Positions 20,961 through 35,300 are shown, numbered from the stretch's first letter. The stretch is DNA of 64,000 nucleotides from Annulohypoxylon bovei var. microspora (GCA_022836615.1 MU405254.1:207595-271594), one strand, 5' to 3'. Numbers and translations: made by a program. Notes: generated by a model not told the origin, from the sequence alone.

Positions 20961-23900
20961 ATTCGAGTAATCCGTGGCTGCGAATATTACTCGATACACC
21001 TTTGGTGAAAACAATGATGTGTCGACGACCTCGTCTAAACTTGTGTGTCATGAACGATAGGCAACTTCGAACGAGTGCAGGTAGTTGGGCGAAGCGTAAA
21101 TGTGTCTAAACTACGAGAAGCCCGTCTCGTATCGGGAGGTGCGAGATAGCTTAAGCTATATGTTTGTCGAAGAGCGGTTGTATCTTGCAGTTCTTGGCGA
21201 AGCGTAGCCCTTCTAGACAGCGGCACTTGGACGGACCGAAAACCTTTTTACTGTGGAGATCTAGAGGCATGAGCATGACAGTATATTCAACAGCATAAAA
21301 AAATCCAAAATAGGTAGTCAAAAAGGATCGCCACGGTAGTATAACAGACGGCACTCGTTTGCACAGCGCGGATGCCAATGGCATGCGGCGGGGTTGGAGG
21401 GTAACGAATCGACAACGGGTCGAGTACAGGGGGTTAGGGGATGAAGGTGAACATACAAGATACGGAATACGGACGTGTTCCACAGTAGCGTAGTGAATCC
21501 GACTTTCTGTTACTCTTCGCAAGCTCCCTAGCAATAGTAGTAGTCTTAAGTAAGGGACCGCCAGAAAATTCGGAAGGACGGTGGACCAAAGGAAGTATAG
21601 AAACGGTCAGGTCTAACCAAAGTAATCTCTCTTTAAGACTAGAGTACTGTCATGGACGAGGGCAAATAAAGTCTGCGTTCTTGGCATGCAGGCAAAGAGA
21701 GGTTCCTGCTTGTCTCTGTGGATTCAATTGGAGAATAGGTACCCCTTCTCATCGGTGCAATATCGAGAAGCGCAGGTAGATTGACGACGCAATATACAAC
21801 GGCGGAACAGGTTCAAGGTGATGGAGCGACGAGATGTGGATGTGATATGTGAATTCTGGTTATTCTAGTAACAACCCTCTCCCTAGAGGGATTTCCCCTC
21901 GGGGTATTTTGCTATACGACCCGCTTTCTAACTTGAGTGGAAGACATGGGGCTGGCTGGATTGCAGGGATTTATAATGGCATACAGGCGACGGTACCTCA
22001 CGTACCTAGGTAGACACATGCCTACATAGTAGGTAGATTCGGGCGACTAGGTGACTAGGACCGACTAGTCTACATGCTTGTAGATGGGAAAAATTTCGAG
22101 TCAGGAATAACGACCGAGGATAAGGCACACTAAGTCAATGAGGCCCACATCGGTGTGAATCCTTGGAATCAAATAATGTATGTTTCAAATCTTCGAAGAG
22201 ACGGACATGATGAGAATATGGTAAGGTATAGGCCAGCCCATTGCATATATCAATTAGGTGAGCGGGTTGAGGTGTGTTGCTGGGAGTGACAAGGTAGGTA
22301 GCACCATATTGCTATGTTGCAGCCTCATCTTCATACAGCTTTCGCACTTGCAGAAGAGATTCTCGCTTGTGAAAAGTAGACATAAAAAGTAGCTCGCTCC
22401 CCATCGTCTATTAGGGCCGTCTGCACTGGAGTATCGGAGAAGGGTGGAGGGAATGAAGCGCAAGTGGTAGCCAAGGGTGTCATGACTGGACTGTGCCATC
22501 CCTGATACCCCAGCTGCCTACATAGTTGGTATGATCCTTGGCAAGCATGGGGACCCGCAAACTTCCCCAAGCCGGACGGAAAGTAGCTTCATATTCGGCT
22601 AGGGTATCGCCGAAGAGTTCCTATCAATTTTCAGCATAGTTTCGCTAATAATTAGACAGGCATATCGTCTGATGCCTCAGCTTTTCCTCTTCTTTTCTCG
22701 TCCTTGAGATGACCGCTTTCGTTTCACACATGCCGGTAGCTATGACCACTATGGCGGCGTCTAAAGCCGGCCGGTAAGTCAATTACCTAGGTACCTAGGT
22801 ATGCCCCCGATGATACCTTGCCGAACGTCCCATCTTCGCTAGGTTCATCGTCATCTTTTTGAGATCATCTCTTAGATCCTAGCGACTCCGGGGTGACAGA
22901 CGAAATTTTGCGTCTGTACAAGTCCTAGCTAGGGCTTTCATCCCATGTTGTAATAAGATGTCTGGAGTTGTAGATCATAGGGACGACCCGAGAAGTAAAT
23001 CAGTGGTTCTGATCTTTCTCCACGATCTCTCTAATTACGATAGAGGATCGTACGGAGAAGTGGTATGATGAACCTCGGTGTGCAGATCTCTTAGGGCATG
23101 GACAGATAGATTAGCCCACTACACACACATAGGGCCGTAATAAGTAACCGGTGGCCAATCTTGAGTAATAGATTAGGGGTCCATGATGGCGATGCTTTAA
23201 GGTTGGGTCGTTCAGGGCCGTCTGATCTCGTTTTCGGAATGATGTAGGGTTACAGTGAGAGGTATGGTGGTTTATGCCAATCATGTCTCGATGTAGCCAT
23301 TTGTTGATGAAGGTCCCTAAAAGTGTCATGAGCTTAAGTGAAGATGTTGAAAACGGAATGGTGGGCGGTGGCTGAAAAGTGTGGTAGGTTTTAAGTGTTG
23401 GTCAATGCACACAGTGTGATGTTAACTTAGAATATAAACTGTGGCAAGAGCGGCGGCGGGGTTTGTCATTGTAACACATCAATTAAGCGAGGCTTTCAGC
23501 ATCTAGTTATTACATAAGCTCACTAAATGGTTTGGGGTCAGGTGGCTTTTCTTGAATACCTACCAGGTATTCTCACACTGTATTTTTGAACCTGATTCTT
23601 GACAACATTGAACTCTTTGAAGTAAAAGTGAAACTTCATCCTCACATGATCTTTTATCTTATTACTACGCAGCCACGATTTCGTCAACATCTATATGTTC
23701 GTTCTTATTACAAGTGCCAACTGTTTAGTAACAAGACTTGCCGTACAGCTTCTGATTCAAGCCTGTCAATTACAAAATCGCAAACCTCGATGATACCCCG
23801 GAACCAGGGTTTCCCACAACCCGACCTCAGTTTTCAATACGCATATTCTATTGCAATATATAGGACATACTATGTGCTATAGCCTCTTGCTTCAAACCTA

Positions 23901-26900
23901 CCATATACGAGTTTGAATCACTTTGGTAGTACGGGCCTATTCTGTAGGTGCACGATTCTTAGTTGACGAGCGTTATAGGCCGAAATAGGGACGAGCCGTT
24001 GTGGAAGCAAGTTCTTATAATCTGCATCTGCCTTATGCTCAAGAAGCAAAGCAAACACCCTTTTGAATTTCCCCAGCATCAGCTAAGTCTATTCTGTATT
24101 AGTCTTGCTTAATGCTATGCGTCAGACAACAAGCAGCCCTGTCTCCCAAGACATTTACAGTTCATTTTAATGAAGTTCCTGACCACTCCAGAAAGGCCTT
24201 GCACTCAGATGGTTTGCCAAGATGCGCTCCTGAGTGTAGATTGCAACACTGAGTACTTGATATGACACCATTTCGATCTATTGAAACAAAGGGCTATCCT
24301 TCAAGTCTTTAGTTGAGGTTACAGTCTTTCATAATAGACGGGTATGTCGGTTTGCCTTACATAAGCAACCTATTGGAACGAATTATCAACACTCCGGAGC
24401 CGAATAGACCGCGGCTCACTAAATACCCTAACCGGCACTTAGGATTCTCGAAGTCTCGCGATCGAACATCTGCAATACCCCGTAATCTAAAAAATCGGCT
24501 GGACAGACAAGCATAGCATCAGAGCTTGTTTAATTATTCTACCAGTCTTCTCTACATAGTGGATGTGCTTGGCACGTCATAACTACTGCCTTCGCTTACC
24601 CATGCAGTGCAGTGTACCATGCTGATGCATCTGGACTCTGGAGACGACAAATCCTCGCAGCTTATGTGCAACGCAGAGAAATACAGTACATCTCGTGTGC
24701 GACGGTCTTGACGTCTGTGGTCTCTGGTCTCTCGTTGTACGGCTCCTTTTTAATCATCGACTTTGGATCAGGATTTAATTCGAAGTGTGCATAATTAGAC
24801 CCGATCGCGACTTGGAAAGCATCAAAATCAGCATTCGACGACCAAGGCATTTGACAGGGTACTGTATATTCCGAGTCGCATCATGGCAAGCCGTATTTGC
24901 TGACTGTAGGTTCCAAGCTGGGTTGTCGAGCCGGAACTCGGCCCACCCCTAATCCACGACGGTGGCCGGTCCGAATTTCCCATTAGCACCATGGAACTAC
25001 ACGAAATTATCGTAAAAGACTCCTATTGGTGGATTTTTCTGTCCACCCTCAGTCAACATTAATACTATCTATTAATTCCACGAACCAATTGAATCCATGG
25101 CCCTTCTAGAAATCCATATGTAGAGGGAGTTTAGCTCTACGCACTTGAACACATACTATAGTAGAACTAAGCACTAACGAGAATCACTGCGAAACTAATA
25201 AAGAAATAGATATCATCAGGAAACAGAATACGACACAAGCCTATCTCCGATTAGGATATGACGAGGTTATCGAGATAGAGAAAGCTGCACTTCCTCGCGT
25301 CATAAATGCCTGACACAATTTCTAGAGACTCCGAATCAGCGTCGAATGTACGCGCTTCTAGGTTAGACGACAGACCTACATGTTTCGGCTATACGCCACC
25401 GCCTCTAGCGCGATACGACAAAATAGTCCCTCCCATACCTTGATCAAAAGCCATTTTAGGGTCCCCAGGCACGAGTATTTCTATCAAGAGAAATGACCGC
25501 ACGGTCACAAAGTTATCACAGTTTACATCTAGGCTTTCTAATACCTGCCAAAGATGTATGAAAGTGGTATCGGAGCTAAGGGGAAAATATCCGACTGGCT
25601 ACTTTGGATGGGGATGCAATCTGAAAGAGTGACAGACTACTGTAGGAACTTCACTCATAGTTGCAGCTACAACCACGAAACCTTGGGCGGCTCTGAAGAG
25701 GAGGGACTCGTCCAACTACATGGTACGACACTGACCTACGATCATGGAACATTAAGAGGTTGGGCGGATCCACCGATCGGTAGTTGAAATATTCCCCTAC
25801 CTTACCTACCTACCTACTTAAAGTCCGTGCTCCCCAGCTGGGAAAGAATTGTAGGTATTCCCGTGCCAAGATATTCAGGGTGCGATCCAGCGGACGCTGC
25901 AATATGAGATGTTGGAATTGAAAACGGGTTGAGGACCGACTTTCCACTAAGCTCTAACAAGGCTCTCTCTCATGCTTAGGTAGGTACTGTAAGATGGTTT
26001 AGGGATGGAATGGACCTTGCCTTTCGTCATTGAGACGAAATAGCATTATCTACTCTAGGCTTTCGCACCATTTCGACGTTAATCTCTGACGCGCTGTTTT
26101 GGCTGCAATCAAGAAACTTCCGCGCCTGTTCTACTCGACAGATATTTGGCGCCGCATGCTACGCGAATCGTACAAGAATTCAACCCACCAGGCTTCCCAA
26201 GCGCCATATCTGCAGATCCAGGATCCAGGATCCAGGCTATTCTCCCATAAACTTTAAGTATACGTCAACCTGGCCTTTGGTTCCTGAACAGCCGAACGAT
26301 ACAGGGCTGTATGGACGACAGGATGTCGGAAAAGGTGAGATGAGGACCAGGTTACGCGTAACATACATTGTTTCTGAGTCCCCGGCCTGCTATGGCTCAA
26401 GAGAACCAGGTTCGTGAGGCTGCTGACGCGATGGTAAGATCGAATTACCTCGAACCTCAAGGTAGTCAGACGACGGTCCTGGTCTCAGATGGTGTTACCT
26501 CTTTCATTACCATTGCGGCTTCTATCCCGTGGCGACTGGGTCGGGAGAAGGGAGGTAAGTATATTGACTCCACGTGCTGCACTCCTTTTTGAATAGTTGG
26601 GGTATGCACCTCTCCTATTATGTAGCCAGGTTACAGCGCACATATATGCAGTCTATCTGAATGACAGCTGCATCCCAACAAGAACCGATTCGGTATGGGT
26701 CGTCTGGCGAGGCCACTGTCGACTTACAACGGCGTGTCTTGCCGCCTCCCTCTCTGTGTTCGACTTTCTCCAAATGATCGGACAACTGAACCTAGAGATC
26801 TACAGTTCCGGAGCCACATATGCCAACTAAATCCACTACAGGAAATGATGGACAGCCCTTGAGTAGTTAAAAAAAATATAAACGTCTTATACGTTTCAGT

Positions 26901-29471
26901 GATATGTGTTGTCCACCCATGTTACCGCATCTCATACTACGTCGATGTAGTGAAACAGTAAGACTCGCGTCTATGGGACTTATTAGACCCTATTATGATA
27001 TAGCTTCAGAAGTTATCATAATAGAGACATATTATCAGATCTAACTAGACTTAGGCACCTATTCAATGTTGGTGCCTGCAGCAGTCCAGGCTGTTTGACA
27101 TGTCACGTCCATGCTGTCCCAGATCGCGCAGGCCAGACATGGTATACTTGCAGGCATCCGTAAGGCTTAAAGCTCCCGATGTTCCGTCCGGTATTGGGAA
27201 CGACGGAAATTTTGAAAACTATTCCAATACCTCTCGAAAGTCGATCTTTCTGACGGAATGTTACCCCAGAAAGGGCGAGCCCACTCCTAATTAAGCCAGT
27301 CCCTCCGAGAGGGTTCTTAGGTTACCATTTGACAAACCGCGATCTGGGGTAGAAGCTGCAGGGATATAGATCTGCGGGCCAATATGCCAGAAGCCGTCCA
27401 AAACTAGATCCAGACGTCCGAGTTCCTTGCAGATCTAGGCGTTAGAAGCTAGCGAACCGTCATCGCTGATCCGGAGGGATCCTCTACTTCTCTACCCGGA
27501 GTCGTCCTGATTCCGATACGAGATAGCTACGGACATCGTCGTGGGACGTTCCGATGCTGCTGACGATACATCCTTTTTAAGCAAGGATTTGCGCTACGTG
27601 GTTGTACCCCGGTACGAGAAGAAGTCTTGGCCGCCCTTATTTGGCCTGCTCGGAGTCATCCAGATCCTGTACCCAAATAAAGCACCGGCCATGCCGTCTT
27701 CATATCATCGGATAACGTTCGCCAGCAAAATCCAACTCCCACGACGTGCCAGCGGGGACGGTATCTATACCGAGGTAGTATACCTAAGCGAGAGCGGCAA
27801 TGGCACTGCCCCCTTTCCCTGCTCGAGGAGACTGATGTTTGTGGTCATGTGAGCACCGGAACCCACTCCATCTCTTTTATCATGACGCTTAGATCTTCTC
27901 CAAGCTTGAGTACACGTAACTTAGCATTTTCATCACCCATCTTAGACATCGATTCGCGGCGATCGGCTAACTAAGCTCTAGCGTTAGCTCTTAAGAGTCG
28001 TTCATAAGACTTTCTTCCTTCCACTTGGTTTCTTTGCTTCGTCCAGCTTTTAACGTGTGGCCTGTACGATTACCCCTATTTTATGCTCGAACGATCAACA
28101 TGCCAGATCTACATAACCAAGCCGATTACATCCTATGAACGCTTCTCCTTTCCGGCGTTGCCTCGTTGTTTATCGCTGCCCGAAAGCGTCGAGATTATCA
28201 GATGAATATTGTAAATAAATGAAGCGTGATCTAGATTAACGACGATAATATAATGAATATCTTGCCACTGCCACCCGAGTCTGCGCCAGTATCAGATTGC
28301 AATGATACATGAGCGGACGATCTTTCTTCCATTAGGCAACATGCATTATTAAGATCTCCCTACTGGAGCGCTCAGATAAAGTAGTAGATCGTTAAATCTA
28401 GACCTAGCATAGCGTCGAACTAGTGGAACTGGTTACTGCATAGGTAGGTGGATTTCAACCATATACATCCCAAAAAGCCCATGGCAACTTGATTGAGCAC
28501 GTCCAAAGAAGCTTTTCTCCTCCACATAGACCCATTTTCTGATCGACGACAGAAAATCCGGGGGTGGATCTCTTAAGTCGTCTTGGTTCTTCTAGTGCTT
28601 TTCTTAGGCTTCTTGGTGCATCAAAGATAGCGTGCCCTTATGTAGGTATATTCCTACAGATAAAATAAGATGGACTTCTTTTTTTCGTGATGCCCATTAA
28701 ATGATACGAACATTCACGGATCGTCTGATTGTGAGTTGCGATATCTTTGAAACTGGCTGTTCCCATAATCCCTATGTAATAAAATATAGTTTTTATTTAC
28801 ACCTATAAACAATTATCATTATCATCTACCTACTCATGCAAGACCGAGGATTCCTTTCTGAAGGAAGATGCTTCAACTTGCATTAAACCCTGTTTCCGTA
28901 TATGACTTCCTCTATCACTCACGTGAGAGGTCGTATGGACGATTATCAAAGTGTTAGAATAGGGCCTCTCGCTAATGAGATGTGGTACTTAGGTATAGAA
29001 CCCCCTTTTCAACAATAAGGTTTGCAGCGCCAGTTCACATATAGCACATGCGACTGCTGACTACGTATTAATATCATAATTATATCAACCTGCTGCATCG
29101 TAGTGAGAGGTCCAAGAGTAGTGTGCCTTATATATTTAGTCATTTATGATGCCAGAGTAGGGGCAAAGCTAGGTAATCAAGTCATAAAGTCATTATGTTC
29201 AACGTATCATCATAGTATCCTAAAAATTCTACTCACCCCCCCCCCTTTTGATTCAAGCCCATTACAAAGCTCCAAAATATAGCAGGAATTAACACACTAA
29301 TCCAAGCAACTGTATAATACCAAAAATTAGGTATACATCCAAGACAACCCCTATCGGACTCCGGACCTCCTTAGTTCCAGCCTCTATGGTATAGGTACAT
29401 AAGCCTCGCCTTGCTTATTGCCAGGCTCACAGTTTTCAGTTACTGCTAACCAATAGCCGTCTAATACCTCG
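20961..29471. other. 8.5-kb gene-free region upstream of xlnR
   Basis: The proximal part (about 20961-22000) should hold the xlnR leader and promoter. It has small minus-strand frames (21035-21226 and 21151-21534) that would act as upstream ORFs if transcribed. Further items are ACCTAGGT palindromes (22003-22012, 22783-22801), a GATCCAG triplicate near 26214-26236, a hairpin with arms TATTATGATA/TATCATAATA (26991-27023) and a C-run near 29240. Small frames at 25554, 26368, 26597 and 27541 have coding-like composition in places but match nothing I recognise and lack supporting splice structure. The distal end contains the 3' side of the transcription-factor gene at 29472. Confidence 0.45.
21253..21393. 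promoter_or_regulatory. possible CreA-type sites upstream of xlnR
   Basis: GTGGAG (21253-21258) and GCGGGG (21388-21393) both fit the carbon catabolite repressor consensus SYGGRG. They lie about 290 and 430 bp upstream of the xlnR start codon. xlnR/xyr1 genes are known targets of CreA/Cre1 repression. The consensus is short, so chance occurrence is likely. Confidence 0.25.
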
Positions 29472-32301
29472 CTATTCTAAATTCGTAAGGTCCCATCCGT
29501 CTATGGAAGAGAGGTTGTTGAGACTTTCGAAGTTGAATTCCATGGGAGTACGAGACCGTCCGGAGTTACTAGCCGGGGAGTTTGACGTGAATATGAACAT
29601 GGATGGATCCGACACATTTGACCCGGAAGCACCATTCCCCATGTTCCACGCGTCGAAACTAGACTGCCAATTCACGCCGTCTTTGAGATACCAGTCTTGT
29701 CCGTCGACTGCATAAATAGAGTTCGGGTGCTGATTTCGTCTCATATTTTGCGACGCTTGGCTGGGCCTTGAATTGTTTGGAATTGAGGTAAAAGCCTGTG
29801 GATAGTTGGGAACAGATTGCGTCGGTGGAGGTTGCTGCCAACCTGGGTTGTCTAATCCATCGGTGTCTAAGGGTATCGAATTACCCATGATTGACACATT
29901 GTCAATTACGTGTTGTTGAATTTGCGTGTCGGGTTGGAAGCTGGCTGGTGATGAGGTCAAGTTGTTCATGATCTCTGGTGACACAATTGGCCCTAAACCG
30001 ACAGTTGGAGACGGAGCCGAAGCTAGTGGGGTGTGATGAGCGGTAGGGCTGTGTTCAACCTTTGGCGACGTCGATTGCGCAGCTGAGGATGAGGGGGATA
30101 TGGCCATATGCGATCGCGGTGAAGGGACATCAGATGTTTTAAAAGTACCCCATTTTTCATCCGTACGCTGCAAGACATGCGAGGCCTCTTCGGGAAGTTC
30201 AACGTTCCATTTACGAGCAAGAACGCTGATAATGCTAAGAGTACGACGGCCACAAAGCCAATCCTCAGCAATCTCTTCGAGGTGTTTGACGCCATGAATG
30301 ATATCCCTCTTCGCAGTCTTTTCGGGAAGATTAAGTATGTGGATAGTACAAGCAGAATGTAGCATATACACTGCGATGTTACATATTTGACGTAAATTGT
30401 AAAGCTTCTTATACAAACGCATCAATTTAGAGATGGCACCTGCATTTGCTGTACATATTCTCCGCGGAGATATATGAGGTGGTAAAGGGGATGTAGCTGG
30501 AGAGTATTTGAGAAAAGGTCGGAAGAGGTGGATGTATTGGAGATGAAAGAACATGCTATGATTGGTCAATGGATATTCGTAGTTGTGGAAGTAAAAGTTA
30601 GGAGGTAGCGGTAGCTTACTGCATCAATATGACATTAGGCAGCTGACCTTCCTTGGGTTCGAGCTCCTTAGGCAACTCTTTGCTCCAGTCCTCGAGCCGT
30701 CGGTGTAACTCACTAAGTTTCTTTAGCTCGACTGACTTGCCGCTTGATCGTCCGATGTGGTTGGGATGATAGAAGAATAATAGAAGGTCGCTACTGATTT
30801 CGCACAGTTTGGATAGCTGTAAACCAACTGTGCGTGTTCGCGATGGCTGTTTCGCCAGCTCGTCGAAGCCGGTATCAGTGTATGGGCACCAGGCTTTAGC
30901 ATCTTCGTCCGGGAAGACGTCATATTTGGGTACGCTGTAGGAACTTTTTGGTAGTTGTGGAAGTCGACCTAGATAATTCGACCAGCATTTATCAAACAAG
31001 AAACACCCCCAGAAAGTGACTCTTCGCGCGTCGATCTCCCGCTCGTCTAGATTCTCGTTGTCACTCTTGAGGCCTCCGATGTCTAGGTTGAGACCTAAAT
31101 CTTGTGCCATTCTGAAACTCATACCGCTGTAAACCCACCCCTTAGCTTCTCGACCACAGCCTGCTTCCCTGACAGACATCAGAGCTAGGGCTTGAACCGT
31201 GGTCAAGCGAGGCTTCTCGTACTCGTCATGGTCAACGATCAGTCTCTTAGCTTCGGCGAAGAAATGGTCTCCTTTGGTCCAGCTGTCCCCGGCGGTAGCA
31301 TAGGCGCAAGCCGTGTCAGTGAAATGACAACCCAAGGCAAGCATCGCATTGATCAACAACGGCGAGCAATATGCGGTTTTGTTAGGCGAGATATTCCATT
31401 TTCCTTTCAGAAAATCGCGGTAGAACAGAGATCGTGAGAGCGTAGTAAAGTAGGGGTAGTGCCAATTAAAGTACATGTTAAGGAGATGTGTGACGACGTC
31501 TCGGTCTTTTGTAACATCAGACCAACTGGTGATAGGGTCGATATCAGCCGCATTAGCATTCCGGTTCTCATACTCGGGATTAGGTGCGCCGTGTATATCC
31601 CAATGTATCAGATGGGACGTACCACCAATGTAGCGTGTCGATCCGTTCTCTACCCTTAGTTCCCCCATCTTACGGGCGAGGTCTCTCTCGCCTTCCATAG
31701 GCATTTCGGTAGTATAATCATTTTCTAACTCATCCTCCTCTTCTACCCCTCCGCCTCTAAAGTCTTCTTGTTTGAGTATCGATTCGGCCACGGCATCTAG
31801 GCTATCACAGGTTCGTATTCTCTTGACTATTTCGGGGACATCCTCTTCCTCTGCATTGAGTATGGCTTCGATTAGGATCTGGAGAGTGGAGTTCTGAGCC
31901 TTCATGCTGTCAACCTTCTCTCTATAGACTCCTTTGCGACGATGATCCGAGTTCGGGTCGTAAACGCATTCGGTGCCGTACACACTTGCGCAGGCGGCGC
32001 AACTTGGGAGCGCGCCATCGCATTTCGATTTTCGGCGCCGGCAAGCTATACAAGCGCTGACACTTTTTGTCAATCTCGATTACTGCCAAAGTGCAACTAG
32101 GGTCTAGGGTGAAGGGGCGAAGGGGTGAGGGGGTGAGTTAATGGGTAAGACGTACGTGCTGACGCATCGACGTTTTTGGATGGAGGGATTCCCGCCCCTC
32201 CTCGACTTCTTCTTAGCCGAGGGAGGAGTGGAATCTGGGAATGGAAGACCAGAAGTCAAGGCGGTCTGTGGTCTTAAACCCGATAGATCGGGACCGTCCA
32301 T
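29472..32301 (-). CDS. Zn2Cys6 transcription factor, NirA-like
   Basis: Proposed exons 32301-32156, 32062-30620 and 30555-29472 encode about 890 residues. The basic first exon (SAKKKSRR, IQKRRC) leads into the zinc cluster CIACRRRKSKCDG...CAAC...C, followed by VYDPNSDHRRKGVY, a run typical of NirA/Nit-4-like regulators. A coiled linker, an acidic stretch (EEEDELEND) and the fungal transcription-factor homology domain follow (RRVTFWGCFLFDKCWSNYLGR). The C-terminal third is Ser/Pro/Asn/Gln-rich and probably activating. The exon 1 donor GTACGT is clear. The exon 2 acceptor is not: AAAAAG before 32062 is favoured, while an AG before 32074 would add four residues. True NirA controls nitrate assimilation, but this broad family has many members with unknown targets and no nitrate genes are nearby. 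Confidence 0.85.
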
Positions 32302-35300
32302 AATCTTGTTTCACGGCAGCAGACTAGATTATGTGAAACGGGGATTAAAAGAATGTTGATAGACAGTATGTAAAGAGGAGAAACGTAATGGAAAGAGTGG
32401 ACTGTTCAGGGCATATGCAAGCTAGGAAATGATGGACATGGATGTGACAGCGATAATATTTCCGGGGATGGCGGCGAAAGTGGCGCAGGTAATCCGGCAG
32501 TTTGGGTCGATTAGAAATTGACCAATGACCAATTATCTCCCTACTTTAGATTCGAAGACTACTGTGTAGACGGTATGTATGTATGTATGTATGTAGGTAG
32601 GTATGTAGGTAGGTAGTGTGTGTATGTATGAAGGAACTTGTTCATTAATAGATTCCTTTCGAGAATCGACAAATATAACTCGGTGCTTATAGTAATAAAT
32701 GATGATAATGAAGTTGCTTCTATTGGCCCAAAAAAAGTCTCGGCGTGCAACTCGCCTCTAGGCAGATAACAAGTTATGGTTGGTATAGTATGACGATGAG
32801 ATCATTGTCTACGATAGAGAAGTTTTGACTGCGACCAACTGCGCTTCAACTAGAGGGAAGTCTTCGTTGACGGTGCACGCTTGTCCAGTAGATGCAGGTG
32901 AGGAGATCAACAGCTACCATAATGACAAATGGAAAGATCTGGGGAAACGGGAGAAGATAACGGCTTGAAAGATAAGTGGATCTCAGTTTTTCCCGCTTAT
33001 CTAATGGATTGGATTATGTAACAATATACTTTAGGTCCACTTTTCTACATTACTAATAGCTATGATGCCATGTAACAAGATCATTAAGGGGCTACATTAG
33101 ATATGTAATACTACACCCCTTATTGGGTTTGGCGAGTCAAGTAAGAGGCGAGATCAAATTAGGATCTAGCTTAGCACAACCTCGGAGTATAAATGGGAGA
33201 AGCCTCACGCTAGTCCCAGCTTCACCTGTGACATGTGTCTTTGAACGCCCTTGTGATACCGATCCAGGGGAGATAATAATCAAGGTAGCATATCTACTTT
33301 TAATTGATGCTAACCGTATAACCTAGATTTCCCGCGGTGGTTATATCCCGTTTTTAAGGTTAAAGATATCATATCTCAACTAACAGAATCCCTCTTACGA
33401 ACGAAGGCTACGTAGTAAGTGTCTTAGCATCTAGATACTCAAGATCGAATGAATTGTGTTAGAAATAAAATATACGCAGCTCGTCTTTACACATACTTAG
33501 TGTTGGGGTTAAGGTTAAACAGTCACGCTCTCCCACTAAGAAGTAAAGGTATTACATTTTAGAATTTTTTGATTGAGTTATTATTTAAGTAGGCACTTAG
33601 AGTATGTTATGAGATCTTGTCAATGACTAATATATATTCCTACCTACATATCGTTTCCTATTTTCAGGATTGCTAGTGAACGACTAACACCCCGATTAAA
33701 CATTCACTTACCTACCTAGGTAGGTAATAACTCATTTCATACACATCTTTTCGTTACAAGGTGTACCCTACTACAACAACAAAATTACCAGTGATTACTC
33801 TAAAATGGATTTTTACTTAAGTATGGTACTTCAAAGAATAATGCGATTCCTCTTTAACCTAGAGTTTAATATTAACGATTTTAAGTATACCCAGCCGTTT
33901 GTTCCGCAGCTTATGAATGTATGTGTAAGCCGACTGATGTTGCGTTGGACAATATATTGTCATACCTGTCATTTGCATTCATCCCTGATTATTCATAAAT
34001 ACCTAAGTTTGATCCTTCTAGGTGTGTATCCGTAATTCTATCTTCACTTAGAATATTATAAAAACCATATATCATAAACAGCTTGATTAAACAATACGGT
34101 AGCTAGGAGATAACTATTTTGTTTTGCGGTCACATCTTATATAAGATCTTAAGCATGTGCAAATCTTAATGAGTCCATTGTGTTGTATTACAAAGTTAAA
34201 AATAAGCTCGAGTACTGTTAAGTTCCTTTGATATGAAAGCAACGCAGCTACACTAGGTATCACGGGAAAACTACCATATTATATGGTTTATGAATATAAA
34301 TTCAACCAATTCTGCGTAGCTGATAGGAACATTTTGTGTGCTATATTTGGTGAAGTTAATAAACTTCAATGACATGTAATGGAATAACATTCTAATCCAC
34401 CTACTTTTAACCATATTAATAAACCTATCCTTTCCAATCTTGCAATAACTTTTGGAAACGGATGATATTATGGAAACAACCTGTTAACCTGATACAATTT
34501 CGGGAAGTTGAGGTGATACGATGTACTTTGTACATGATTTTCGGTTGCTTTAAATTCTATCACAAGTGCTTCCTTCACAAGCAAGGTGTTTTGAATTTAG
34601 AAAAGATTAGCATTAGAATTAAAAAGTCTTCCGGGATAAACTATTTAGAAACCGCTATAGGTGATGCCAAGCCCACCATCGATTGGCTTTGAAATGATTA
34701 TATGGGTTGTAGTATCAGGTAAAGTGGATTCCTTATGCGCGTAACTATGTAAGTAGGTATGTTGTTTGATTCGGGATCTATCTATGGCAACTCTTGATAT
34801 TATCACAAGCATACCTACCGACATCAGTGAAGGCCTCATGATGCCTACATACCTCATGAGTTTATAATTTATCTAAGTGGGTTATGACACAGCACTTGGG
34901 CGTGGTTTCTCAGGTAGGTACATACCTAGGTAGTAGTTTAGAAGCAGCGAGCTCAAATGATTCAGAATTGTACTAGCAGCATCTTCCTACGTCATTGACT
35001 CTTCCTCGAATAAGGAATTGAATTGTATCTCTCGCTGAAGTGTTGTAGAGCTATTAAAGATGAAGCTAATTGGCAAATAGGGGTAGTTACGCGCGTCTAA
35101 AACCCCACATTATGGATTCATACCCACATGTCTATTTGGATCATGAATGTGCAATGAGTCGTGATTCAACTTCAACCCTGTCGCTGTAACCCACACAATT
35201 CTGCCTGCCGGCATGGCGAAGCTGATTCGAGCGAAAAAAAAGTTAGCTTACGCAACTTCCACCAGGTTCTCACATAACAAGTCGCTACCTACTGGTGTTT

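Noticed and set aside
18012..21014. xlnR start at the upstream ATG (21014)
   Set aside because: The family begins at MLSNPL, which is the next in-frame ATG (20960); the 18 extra residues resemble nothing conserved.
27541..27852. Frame of about 103 codons in the xlnR upstream gap
   Set aside because: It starts at GTG, has reasonable composition but no recognisable motif, and no neighbouring exons could be joined. It is kept only as a point of interest within the gap.
33805..34692. Two short plus-strand frames (33805-34035, 34462-34692)
   Set aside because: AT-rich, isolated, no splice partners, no known family.
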